Assembly (NCBI GenBank): GCA_964476705.1
Contig: CAYZBM010000007.1
Location: 1-46,759, forward strand
Direction: 5' to 3'
Length of the DNA stretch: 46,759 nucleotides
From: CAYZBM01 sp964476705
GTDB taxonomy: Bacteria > Pseudomonadota > Alphaproteobacteria > Rickettsiales > UBA6187
Part shown: piece by piece, positions 14,636-22,698 of the stretch
Position numbering within the stretch: position 1 is the first letter of the stretch
How the letters are laid out: every line of letters begins with the position of its first letter
Notes under the pieces: model-generated
What the model was told of the DNA's origin: nothing
The model's input: only the letters and a program-made list of their open reading frames with translations
The model's database searches: none
Translations under genes and position numbers: made by a program

Positions 14636-14663
14636 GATATAAAATATTGCAATTATTTTACAA
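14636..14663 (-). promoter_or_regulatory. Possible upstream leader promoter toward hisB
   Basis: TTGTAA and TATATC on the minus strand are separated by 16 bases. A transcript from here would cross the repeat at 14569-14597 and meet the terminator at 14482-14510. On the plus strand TTGCAA (14614-14619) and TATAAA (14638-14643) overlap the same site and may serve hslV. Confidence 0.25.
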
Positions 14664-14666
14664 AAT

Positions 14667-14692
14667 AAAAAATGAACTAGTGTTCATTTTTT
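14667..14692. repeat. Dyad with A/T-flanked arms upstream of hslV
   Basis: Arms AAAAAATGAAC and GTTCATTTTTT are perfect over 11 bases around TAGT. On either strand the hairpin ends in a T-run, so it can be read as a bidirectional terminator or as an operator of the GAAC-GTTC type. Confidence 0.5.
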
Positions 14693-14696
14693 TGAT

Positions 14697-14738
14697 TTGT
14701 CTATAATCCGCAGGGACTAATCTGAGGATTATAGACAA
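14697..14738 (+). promoter_or_regulatory. Strong stem-loop in the hslVU upstream region
   Basis: TTGTCTATAATCC (14697-14709) pairs perfectly with GGATTATAGACAA (14726-14738). Inside, three more pairs (CAG/CTG) form after one mismatch, leaving an eight-base loop. It ends 42 bases before the hslV start codon. TATAAT inside the left arm could double as a -10 box, though no good -35 matches it. An operator or a leader RNA structure is equally possible. Confidence 0.5.
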
Positions 14739-14780
14739 CATATACCGCTGGGAAAAAATTTTTTTAATAAAGAAAAACAT

Positions 14781-15335
14781 ATGGAACATAAAGCAAATAC
14801 TATTTACGGAACTACTATTTTATCCGTACGTAAAGGTAATGAAGTTGTGATTGCTGGCGATGGCCAGGTTTCTTTAGGAAATACTGTAATGAAGGGTACA
14901 GCAAGGAAGATTCGTAGGCTAGCTGGAGGCAAGATTATTGCTGGATTTGCTGGAGCTACAGCCGATGCTTTTACACTCCTTGAAAGGCTAGAAGCCAAGC
15001 TTGAAATGCATCCGGAGCAATTATCAAGAGCCTGTGTTGAACTTGCCAAAGATTGGCGAACTGATAAATATTTAAGGCAATTAGAAGCAATGATGATTGT
15101 AATTGATAAAGATGTCTCGTTAATAATTTCAGGTAGTGGCGATGTTATTGAGCCAGATGATGGAATTATTGCTATAGGTTCTGGTGGAAATTATGCTTTA
15201 GCTGCTGCCCGCGCCCTAATTGATCAAAAAAATCTCTCTGCCGCCCAAATTGCCAAAAAAGCCTTGGGCATAGCTGCAGATATCTGTGTATTTACTAACC
15301 ATAATATAATCCTCGAGAGTATAAAAATATCATGA
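14781..15335 (+). CDS. hslV: ATP-dependent protease subunit HslV (ClpQ)
   Basis: HslV is the proteolytic core of the HslVU (ClpYQ) protease, a two-ring hexameric peptidase related to proteasome beta subunits. The 184-aa precursor starts MEHKANTIYG and the mature N-terminal nucleophile should be Thr11 of TTILSVRKG. GDGQVSLGNTVMKG and GFAGATADAFTLLERLE are family hallmarks. The stop overlaps the hslU start by four bases, so the two are translationally coupled. Confidence 0.97.
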   Translation: MEHKANTIYGTTILSVRKGNEVVIAGDGQVSLGNTVMKGTARKIRRLAGGKIIAGFAGATADAFTLLERLEAKLEMHPEQLSRACVELAKDWRTDKYLRQLEAMMIVIDKDVSLIISGSGDVIEPDDGIIAIGSGGNYALAAARALIDQKNLSAAQIAKKALGIAADICVFTNHNIILESIKIS

Positions 15336-16636
15336 CCAATTTAACTCCAAAAAAAATAGTCGCAGAACTTAATCGCTATATCGTTGGCCAAGACAAAGCA
15401 AAAAAAGCCGTGGCTATTGCTTTACGCAATCGTTGGCGTCGCAGAAAAGTAACGGGCCCCATAAAAGATGAGATCTTACCAAAAAATATTTTAATGATTG
15501 GGCCAACTGGCGTTGGTAAAACTGAAATTGCGCGAAGGATTGCCAAATTATCGTCATCTCCTTTTATTAAGGTAGAAGCCACTAAATTTACTGAAGTTGG
15601 TTATGTTGGTCGTGATGTAGAGTCAATAATCCGTGATTTATTGGATATTTCGATTAATATAATTAAAGAAAAAATGCGCCTTGAAGTTAAGAAAAAAGCC
15701 AAAGCTGCAACTGATGACAAATTAGTTGAAGCTTTAGTTGGCGAAAATGCTAGTGAAGAAACTAAAGAGAAGTTTCGTAAAAAGCTGGAGAAAGGCGAAG
15801 TTGACGATAAAGAGGTCGAAATAGAACTTCAGGACAATACTAACCCTATGTCATCATTTGATATTCCTGGCGCTCCAGGAGCTCATATGGGAGTATTAAA
15901 TATTAGCGACCTTATTAGCAAAGCTATGGGAGGCAAAACTAAAACTAAAAAATTATTGGTTAAAGATGCTCGTAAAATTTTAATGACGGAAGAAAGCGAT
16001 AAATTAATCGATGAAGAGAAAATCATTAGACTTGCTATAGATTCGGTCGAAAATGAAGGTATCGTATTTTTAGATGAAATTGATAAAATAACTACCCGCA
16101 ATACAAAGGGTGGCGAAGTAAGCCGCGAGGGTGTACAGAGAGATTTGCTTCCTTTGATTGAAGGAACCGTAGTTTCCACTAAATACGGCTCTATCAAAAC
16201 TGATCATATATTATTTATTGCCTCTGGCGCTTTCCATATGGCAAAACCTTCAGATTTATTGCCAGAATTACAAGGAAGATTGCCTATAAGGGTTGAGCTT
16301 AATCCGTTAACTGAAGAAGATATGATCCGTATTTTAACTGAGCCAGAAAGTAGTTTACTCAAACAATATACGGCTTTAATGCAAGTTGAAAAAGTAAAAT
16401 TAGAATTTGCCGCAAGTGGTATTAAAGAAATTGCCAAAATTGCAACCGAAGTTAATAAGCAAGTTGAAAATATTGGCGCTCGAAGATTACATACTATCTT
16501 AGAGAAAATCCTCGAGGATATAAGCTTTAATGCCAGTGATGATACTAGTACTAATTATAAGATCGATGCAAAATATGTTAAAGCTCACTTAGATGAAAGT
16601 ATCTCTAAAACAGATTTGGCGAAGTTTATATTGTAG
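15332..16636 (+). CDS. hslU: HslU (ClpY) ATPase subunit of the HslVU protease
   Basis: HslU is the AAA+ unfoldase that feeds substrates to HslV. The 434-aa protein has Walker A GPTGVGKT at 57-64, the GYVGRDVES pore-loop region near 90-98, an intermediate (I) domain insert at about 105-240, Walker B IVFLDEID near 245, and a C-terminal domain with GARRLHTILEKILEDISF as sensor 2. The last residues (AKFIL) match the hydrophobic tail that docks into HslV. It is convergent with the 1075-aa gene, whose stop is 15 bases away. Confidence 0.98.
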   Translation: MTNLTPKKIVAELNRYIVGQDKAKKAVAIALRNRWRRRKVTGPIKDEILPKNILMIGPTGVGKTEIARRIAKLSSSPFIKVEATKFTEVGYVGRDVESIIRDLLDISINIIKEKMRLEVKKKAKAATDDKLVEALVGENASEETKEKFRKKLEKGEVDDKEVEIELQDNTNPMSSFDIPGAPGAHMGVLNISDLISKAMGGKTKTKKLLVKDARKILMTEESDKLIDEEKIIRLAIDSVENEGIVFLDEIDKITTRNTKGGEVSREGVQRDLLPLIEGTVVSTKYGSIKTDHILFIASGAFHMAKPSDLLPELQGRLPIRVELNPLTEEDMIRILTEPESSLLKQYTALMQVEKVKLEFAASGIKEIAKIATEVNKQVENIGARRLHTILEKILEDISFNASDDTSTNYKIDAKYVKAHLDESISKTDLAKFIL

Positions 16637-16660
16637 TTTTTGGGGATTTTATCAACCCAA
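16637..16660. terminator. Weak hairpin between convergent hslU and the orphan gene
   Basis: A short dyad of the TTGGG/CCCAA type spans the 15-base gap and the end of the orphan gene. Its stem is short and the T-run on the hslU side precedes it, so termination here is uncertain. Confidence 0.25.
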
Positions 16661-19600
16661 AGATGTAGCTGCCGCAGCATGAGGCTGAGCTTTAGCGTTT
16701 TCAAGATCTACTGGTGGCTTATTAAGCGAATTTTCTTCCTTCGACCGAACGCCAGCTCCAGCCGCTGCTGCGTTATTTGTATTATTTGCAGCCGCCTCAG
16801 AATGGCTCTTGTCTGAAGGATCAAAAATAATACCCATTATTCTTCTTATCTCTATTTTTACTGCATTGAGCTCTTTAATATCTGAGTCTATATTACCTAT
16901 TTTACTATGAACGTTGTTTCCATATCGCGCTATCCTCCGTTCTATCCTCCGTTCAGTCTTTGCACCGCTTAAACCTTGGGTTGTTTTTTGCTTCTCTCTT
17001 TCGTGTAAATCTGGGTTGTAATCTTCTGCGCCAAAAATAACTCTTTGCTGGCTTTGAGGAGAAAACCCAATATTTGCCCTCATTTGACTAAAAACATCTA
17101 AAGATACTAATCGTACTGGACTTTCTTGTTTAGGAGCTTGCCTCCGTGGCTCCGTACTTACTTTTTTAGAAAGAAGCTTTTGAAGTCTTATTTTTTCTAA
17201 TTGTTTTTCACAAACTAAATAATCTATACAGTTTTCTAAGTTTTCTTGGATATTATTTAAATCATCTCTAATGTTATTCTTTATAAGACATGTATAATTT
17301 TTTATTTCAGTAAAACAAATATGTTCTTTAATTTTCTCGTAAATTAATTTTACTAACTTTAACTCCTTTAAACCTCTATCGGGACTTAAAATATTTTGTA
17401 AATATTCATTATATTTATATATAACATCAACTACAGCTTTTACTTTAACTCTTGGTTTATATGCTGATTCTTTAATTTTAGTTAGCGCTGCTTCTATTTT
17501 CTCTATTTGAAGATTCTCCCTAACCTCATCTTTCTTATTTAATATAGTTTGTAGTTCTAAAATAATATTTGTTCCAACTTCCTCTTGGATAAGTATTACG
17601 TTACCATTTATAAAAGAAATGTCTCCTGGCTTTGAAGAATCATCTTCACTTGAAAATTGTTTTTCCAGCTCTTCTTCTAGTTTTATTTTTTTATCTATTA
17701 ATTCCTGACGCCTTGCATTTAATTTTTCTTGTTGTTGATTTAATTTTTCTTTTTCTTTGTCTAATATATCTTGCTTTTTTTCCAACTCGATTTCTTCTTC
17801 TAATAATAATTTTCTTTCTATTGCTTCTCTTTTAACTAGATCTTCAGCTGTTTCCTCAACTTTTTTATTAGGATCTAGAATCTCTATTCTATTTTCAACT
17901 TCTACTCTTTTTTTATTTATAGAATCTAATAAATCAGAATATTCAAAGAAAAATAATCCTAAGCTACCATCATCTGTTAGAGCGTGATCTAAATTTAATA
18001 ATATTTCTTTTATAGCATTTAATATTGCAATATTATTATTTTTATCTTTCTCTGCTTTTGTTTTATTTGTTTTCTTTTGTCCTTCATTAACTAATTCCTC
18101 TAAGTTCAGCCCGTCTATAAAGACTCTTAGTGAAGAGGCTATTTTTTGACTATATTGATTATAAAAACTATCTTTAGAAGAACTAAGGAGTATAAATTCC
18201 TCTTCACAAAAGAAGCCCTTTTGGCTTAAAGAATATATTATACTAAAAATATTTTGAACTTGAAAAGATGCCTCCTCATAGAATATTTTCTTCTGGTGTA
18301 ATAATGTAGCCTTGTTTTGATTAGCAATTCTTGAAATAAATTCTAATATTTCTATAGCCTCTGAACATAACCTTAACCTATCTAAAAGAAAGGGCGTTGA
18401 ATCTGAATCAATGTTTCTTAGCTCTTCTTCAGCAAGATCTCCTAATGCCTTTAAAATTAAACCTGTATCTTCTAGAGTTGCGTTTTTTTTAAAACATTTA
18501 CGTTCACATTCTTCAATTGCTAATCTTTTTGAAAGTCTACTACTATTAACCTTTTTAATTTGATCTGAATTCTCTTTTATAATCTGCTCAAGTTCCTTTG
18601 TTTTTTTTAGATCCTTAGGTAATTTTTCAAAGAAATCATTTAATATCTCTAATAATTGTACTTCGCTAAACAATATGTCAGTTTTGGCCCGATCTAAAAA
18701 ACTATGAAGCTTGTTAACTCGAGAATAAAATTCTTGTTCCTCTAAAATCCTTCTGAATTGTTGTACCCACAGACCATCTGCATAGTCATTTCTATATGGC
18801 CGCTTTTTAAGATGCTCAGAAATGCACTCTGTGGTTCTAATTATTTTTTCACGTTCTTCTGTTAAAAAATGAATAGTTTCTAATACTATACTTTGTAAAC
18901 ATATTGTGTCTTCTATACTAAGATTCTGCGTGTATTTTGAAATTTCTTCACTTATCTCAAGAAAAGTTAACTTATTTCCTTTTTCTTTAGCCCTTTGCAA
19001 AATAAGAGCATCTATATGTTCTCGACATAAACGAGTATTTGTTTCTAATGAACATTCTAATAAAGAATCTTCTTTATTTTTTATTACTATAAAACCACGT
19101 TCTAAAGCAAAGGCCTGAATTTCATTAACTCGTAAGTCTTCCTCCCATAGATTCGCTTGTAAATTATAACTTACTTTGCTTATTAAGTTTAAAACATTAA
19201 AATAACGTTCTCTTGGGATAGACTCTCTATTATTTTTATAGTCCTTATAAAAATTATCTAATATCTTATTAATAACATCACTATTAAAATAAAAATCAGT
19301 TTCTTGATTATCTATTTTTGTTTTATCTCTATCAGCTGCAGCTAAAAATTCAGGCAGTAAAAACTTATCCCAATAAGCAGCTCTTATTTTTTGGGCTAAA
19401 GGATTGCCTGCAATATTTTTTACCCCATCGTTAAAAACGATCTCAGCTATTTGTTTTATTGGTAATTCTTTTGTGCAAAACAAAATTACTTCTTTAATTA
19501 AGCCAGGCTTAACATCTTTATCAAAATCTTTACCGTCTTTTTTAGCGGCAGTAACTGCGTCAAGCCACTTTTTATAACCAATATTAAAAATTTTTTCTGC

Positions 19601-19879
19601 AAAAATTTCTATATCATTGTTTAAATCATACGCTCTTTCTGAATATAGGCTAAATATTGCAACATATAATTTTTTATTTAAATATTCTCTTAGAGAATAA
19701 TCTGCCTTTTTAAGGCTGTCATTTAATTTAGTAATTAATAGGCTTAGTCTACCTATACGTAAAATTGGATCTACTAAATTAAAAATTGCATCTTCACCAC
19801 TATCTAGCTCTTTTAAAAGAGGATCTAGAATTTCTTTTTCTTTTAATTTTAAATGTGCAATATCAAGTTCACGAGACAT
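16652..19879 (-). CDS. Very large orphan protein with a central coiled coil
   Basis: I do not recognise this 1075-aa protein. Its start is supported by the ribosome site AGGAGAG. It has no signal peptide and no convincing membrane span. Residues 1-650 look all-helical, rich in Lys, Glu, Leu and Ile, with scattered cysteines. Residues about 655-742 are a dense coiled coil (EIELEKKQDILDKEKEK and similar). Residues 760-905 are helical again. The tail from about 905 is Arg/Gln-rich, then carries Ala/Asn low complexity (1028-1043) and ends AAAATSLG. No catalytic motif is visible. Size, low-complexity tail and lack of relatives fit a secreted effector or a cell-structure protein of a host-associated bacterium, but this is inference. 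It lies downstream of lpdA with its own promoter. Confidence 0.65.
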   Translation of the reverse strand: MSRELDIAHLKLKEKEILDPLLKELDSGEDAIFNLVDPILRIGRLSLLITKLNDSLKKADYSLREYLNKKLYVAIFSLYSERAYDLNNDIEIFAEKIFNIGYKKWLDAVTAAKKDGKDFDKDVKPGLIKEVILFCTKELPIKQIAEIVFNDGVKNIAGNPLAQKIRAAYWDKFLLPEFLAAADRDKTKIDNQETDFYFNSDVINKILDNFYKDYKNNRESIPRERYFNVLNLISKVSYNLQANLWEEDLRVNEIQAFALERGFIVIKNKEDSLLECSLETNTRLCREHIDALILQRAKEKGNKLTFLEISEEISKYTQNLSIEDTICLQSIVLETIHFLTEEREKIIRTTECISEHLKKRPYRNDYADGLWVQQFRRILEEQEFYSRVNKLHSFLDRAKTDILFSEVQLLEILNDFFEKLPKDLKKTKELEQIIKENSDQIKKVNSSRLSKRLAIEECERKCFKKNATLEDTGLILKALGDLAEEELRNIDSDSTPFLLDRLRLCSEAIEILEFISRIANQNKATLLHQKKIFYEEASFQVQNIFSIIYSLSQKGFFCEEEFILLSSSKDSFYNQYSQKIASSLRVFIDGLNLEELVNEGQKKTNKTKAEKDKNNNIAILNAIKEILLNLDHALTDDGSLGLFFFEYSDLLDSINKKRVEVENRIEILDPNKKVEETAEDLVKREAIERKLLLEEEIELEKKQDILDKEKEKLNQQQEKLNARRQELIDKKIKLEEELEKQFSSEDDSSKPGDISFINGNVILIQEEVGTNIILELQTILNKKDEVRENLQIEKIEAALTKIKESAYKPRVKVKAVVDVIYKYNEYLQNILSPDRGLKELKLVKLIYEKIKEHICFTEIKNYTCLIKNNIRDDLNNIQENLENCIDYLVCEKQLEKIRLQKLLSKKVSTEPRRQAPKQESPVRLVSLDVFSQMRANIGFSPQSQQRVIFGAEDYNPDLHEREKQKTTQGLSGAKTERRIERRIARYGNNVHSKIGNIDSDIKELNAVKIEIRRIMGIIFDPSDKSHSEAAANNTNNAAAAGAGVRSKEENSLNKPPVDLENAKAQPHAAAATSLG

Positions 19880-19907
19880 TTTTCTCTCCTAAATAACCCC
19901 TAGATAC

Positions 19908-19962
19908 TCTTAATATATTAAGATATGCTGGAGAATTTAGTGAAGAATATCTTATATGTAAA
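19908..19962 (-). promoter_or_regulatory. Promoter and palindromic operator candidate of the 1075-aa gene
   Basis: On the minus strand TTTACA (19957-19962) and TAAATT (19934-19939) are separated by 17 bases. A perfect 16-base palindrome TCTTAATATATTAAGA at 19908-19923 lies about ten bases downstream of the -10 box, where a repressor would block initiation or clearance. The start codon follows at 19879. Confidence 0.45.
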
Positions 19963-20029
19963 GGAAAAAATATTAACCTTATTAACTTTTAAGCTTAGCT
20001 ATAGAGAGAAATTACATAGTTAAGCACAT

Positions 20030-21436
20030 CTACATATGTATCGGCTTAAAGTAAGTCGCTAGAGCGGCTTCCTTAACTGCTTCGTTTAAGTCTGGGTGGG
20101 AATGGCAGATGCGAGCGATATCTTCTGCAGAAGCTCTATAAGCCATAGCAACCGACAATTCGTTTATAATAGTTCCTGCTTGTGGACCAACTATATGTAC
20201 GCCCAGAACTTCATCTGTTATACTATCGGCTAAAATTTTAACAAAACCATCAGTTTCGCCAATTGCTCTGGCTCTACTATTGGCCATAAAAGGGAATTTG
20301 CCTTTTTTATAAGCACGACCAGATGCTTTTAATTGCTCTTCGGTTTGCCCAATCATCGCAACTTCAGGATGAGTATAAACTACACTTGGCATAATATTAT
20401 AATCAACATGGCCTTTTTGTCCGGCCATAAATTCAACTGCAGCCACGCCGTCTTCTTCAGCTTTATGTGCTAACATTGGCCCTTTTATAATATCGCCAAT
20501 GGCAAATATTCCAGAAATATTGGTTGCAAAATGATTATCAACTTCTACTCTGCCCCTATCGTCAAGTTTAACCCCTAATTTTTCCAATCCTAAGCCTTTA
20601 GTATAAGGTTTACGACCAATAGCTACCAAAACTATATCGGCGGCAATTTGTTCTTTTTTAGCATCTTTTACTGATTCTAGAGTTAAATTAACTCCTTTAT
20701 CGGTTATTTTAGCGCTTGTAACTTTTTGGGAAAGTTTAAATTCTATTCCTTGTTTAGTAAAAATCTTTTCACATTCTTTACTAACTTCTAAATCCATTGG
20801 GGGAAATACGCGGTCTAAATATTCAACCACCGTAACACTCGCTCCCAAACGACGCCAAACCGAACCTAACTCAAGACCAATAACCCCAGCTCCAATAACT
20901 ATTAATTTTTTTGGTACTTTTTTTAAGTTTATTGCTTGGTCAGAACTTATAATTTTTTTACCATCAATCTCAACTCCAGGAAGTGGAGTTACTTCAGAGC
21001 CGGTTGCAAGCAAAATTCTTTTGGTCTTTAAAGTTTCAGTTTTACCATCTTTTTTAGTTACTTTTATTTCAGAATTTGAAATTAATTCTGCAGTACCTAT
21101 AACTCTAGTTACTTTATTTTTTTTGAATAAACCTTCAATACCTACGGTTAAACCCTTTACTATATCATCTTTATTGGCTTGCATAGCATCTATATCGATG
21201 TCTAAACCTTTAACCTTAATACCATGTTTAGTAAAACTATGTGCTGCTTCTTCATAGAGTTCAGAAGAATGAAGTAAGGCTTTAGACGGAATACAACCAA
21301 CATTTAAGCAAGTGCCTCCTAAAGTATCGCGCTTTTCAATATTAGCTGTTTTGAAACCTAATTGTGCCGCTTTAATTGCTGCTACATAACCTGCTGGTCC
21401 ACCACCTATTATTACTAAATCGAACTCTTCTGACAT
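20030..21436 (-). CDS. lpdA: Dihydrolipoyl dehydrogenase (E3)
   Basis: E3 reoxidises dihydrolipoyl groups of 2-oxoacid dehydrogenase complexes and reduces NAD+. The 468-aa flavoprotein has the FAD-binding GGGPAGYVAA at 11-20, the redox-active pair Cys43/Cys48 in GGTCLNVGCIPSKALL, the NAD-binding GAGVIGLELGSVWRRLG, the second FAD motif FAIGDI, and the C-terminal CHSHPDLNEAVKEA with the catalytic His-Glu. It is 60 bases after sucB and therefore probably the E3 of the 2-oxoglutarate dehydrogenase complex; it may also serve pyruvate dehydrogenase, whose genes are not here. Confidence 0.97.
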   Translation of the reverse strand: MSEEFDLVIIGGGPAGYVAAIKAAQLGFKTANIEKRDTLGGTCLNVGCIPSKALLHSSELYEEAAHSFTKHGIKVKGLDIDIDAMQANKDDIVKGLTVGIEGLFKKNKVTRVIGTAELISNSEIKVTKKDGKTETLKTKRILLATGSEVTPLPGVEIDGKKIISSDQAINLKKVPKKLIVIGAGVIGLELGSVWRRLGASVTVVEYLDRVFPPMDLEVSKECEKIFTKQGIEFKLSQKVTSAKITDKGVNLTLESVKDAKKEQIAADIVLVAIGRKPYTKGLGLEKLGVKLDDRGRVEVDNHFATNISGIFAIGDIIKGPMLAHKAEEDGVAAVEFMAGQKGHVDYNIMPSVVYTHPEVAMIGQTEEQLKASGRAYKKGKFPFMANSRARAIGETDGFVKILADSITDEVLGVHIVGPQAGTIINELSVAMAYRASAEDIARICHSHPDLNEAVKEAALATYFKPIHM

Positions 21437-21496
21437 CTTATTTAAACTCTTTAAGTTAGGTAATATATTTCACTTGTTAATAAACTAAATTTTAGT

Positions 21497-22678
21497 TTAT
21501 AGATCTAAAAGCAATCTTCTTGGATCTTCAATGGCCTCTTTGATTTTAACCAAGAAAGTTACTGCGTCTTTACCATCGATTAATCTATGATCGTAAGAAA
21601 GTGCTAAATACATCATAGGTCTAATCACAATCTGATTATTTACCACCATTGGTCGATCTTGAATTTTATGTAACCCTAAAATCCCTGTTTGTGGCGGGTT
21701 AATAATTGGAGTAGATAATAATGAACCATATACTCCACCATTTGAAATGGTAAAGGTACCACCAGTCATATCATCTACGGTTAGCTTACCATCCCTTGCT
21801 TTTTTACCATAATTAACAATAGCATTTTCAATATCTGCAAAAGACATTTTATCTGCATCTCTAATTACAGGAACTACAAGTCCTTGCGCGCCACCTACTG
21901 CAACACCAATATCGTAAAAATTATTATATATTATTTCTTCGCCACCAAATTCAGCATTAACTGCTGGAATTTCTTTTAAAGCTTTAATTGCCGCTTTAAC
22001 AAAAAATGACATAAAGCCTAATTTAGCTCCATGTTTTTCTTGGAAAACATCTTTATATTCTGAACGCAACGCCATAACATTAGTCATGTCTACTTCATTA
22101 AAAGTAGTAAGAATTGCCGCTGTATTTTGTGATTCTTTTAATCTTTGTGCAATTTTTTGTCTTAACTTGCTTAGTTTTACTCTTTCTTGACGAGAAGCCT
22201 TATCTTTAGGAGCAGAAGTTGGCTGACTAGGATTATTAATGCTATTAATAACATCACCTTTAGTAACCCTGCCATCTTTACCAGAACCAGATGAAATATT
22301 TACGTTATTTTCTGCAGCCATTTTACTTGCAGCAGGCGACATTATTACTTCTTGCTTATTAGCTGAAGGAGCCAAAGAGGCTACAGTTTTGATTTCAGAC
22401 TTTGCTTCTGAGTTACTTGGTGCCGAGGCCCCGCCTGTTGCACTACCATCTACAGAACCAATAACCGCACCTACGGCAACGGTATCACCAACTTTAACAT
22501 TAAGTTTAGTAATTTTGCCGGCCGAAGGAGCATTAATTTCTAAGGTAACTTTATCGGTTTCTAACTCGGCAATTAATTGATCCGCATTAACAAAATCACC
22601 TTCTTTAACTTTAAGATTAGCGATAACTGCTTCACTTATTGATTCACCAAGTGGTGGAACTTTTATTTCTATTGCCAT
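21497..22678 (-). CDS. sucB: 2-oxoglutarate dehydrogenase E2, dihydrolipoyl succinyltransferase
   Basis: E2 forms the core of the 2-oxoglutarate dehydrogenase complex and passes the succinyl group to CoA. The 393-aa chain shows one N-terminal lipoyl domain with the lipoylated Lys43 in ELETDKVTLEI, an Ala/Ser-rich linker, a peripheral-subunit-binding domain at about 110-147 (SPAASKMAAENNVN...GRVTKGDVI), and the catalytic domain ending in SYDHRLIDGKDAVTFL with the active-site His and Asp. It follows sucA after 20 bases. Confidence 0.97.
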   Translation of the reverse strand: MAIEIKVPPLGESISEAVIANLKVKEGDFVNADQLIAELETDKVTLEINAPSAGKITKLNVKVGDTVAVGAVIGSVDGSATGGASAPSNSEAKSEIKTVASLAPSANKQEVIMSPAASKMAAENNVNISSGSGKDGRVTKGDVINSINNPSQPTSAPKDKASRQERVKLSKLRQKIAQRLKESQNTAAILTTFNEVDMTNVMALRSEYKDVFQEKHGAKLGFMSFFVKAAIKALKEIPAVNAEFGGEEIIYNNFYDIGVAVGGAQGLVVPVIRDADKMSFADIENAIVNYGKKARDGKLTVDDMTGGTFTISNGGVYGSLLSTPIINPPQTGILGLHKIQDRPMVVNNQIVIRPMMYLALSYDHRLIDGKDAVTFLVKIKEAIEDPRRLLLDL

Positions 22679-22698
22679 ATAAATTACTCTCTTTTAAT

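Larger units (their letters stand above)
14399..14780. other. Palindrome-rich divergent intergenic region between hisB and hslV
   Basis: These 382 bases hold no gene that I can support. They hold at least five ordered signals: a promoter for hisB, a terminator-like hairpin on the same strand upstream of it, a 13-bp direct repeat (14451-14463 and 14550-14562), a partial copy of the 9541-9576 terminator element, and two strong dyads nearer hslV. No histidine-rich leader peptide was found on the minus strand. Confidence 0.6.
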
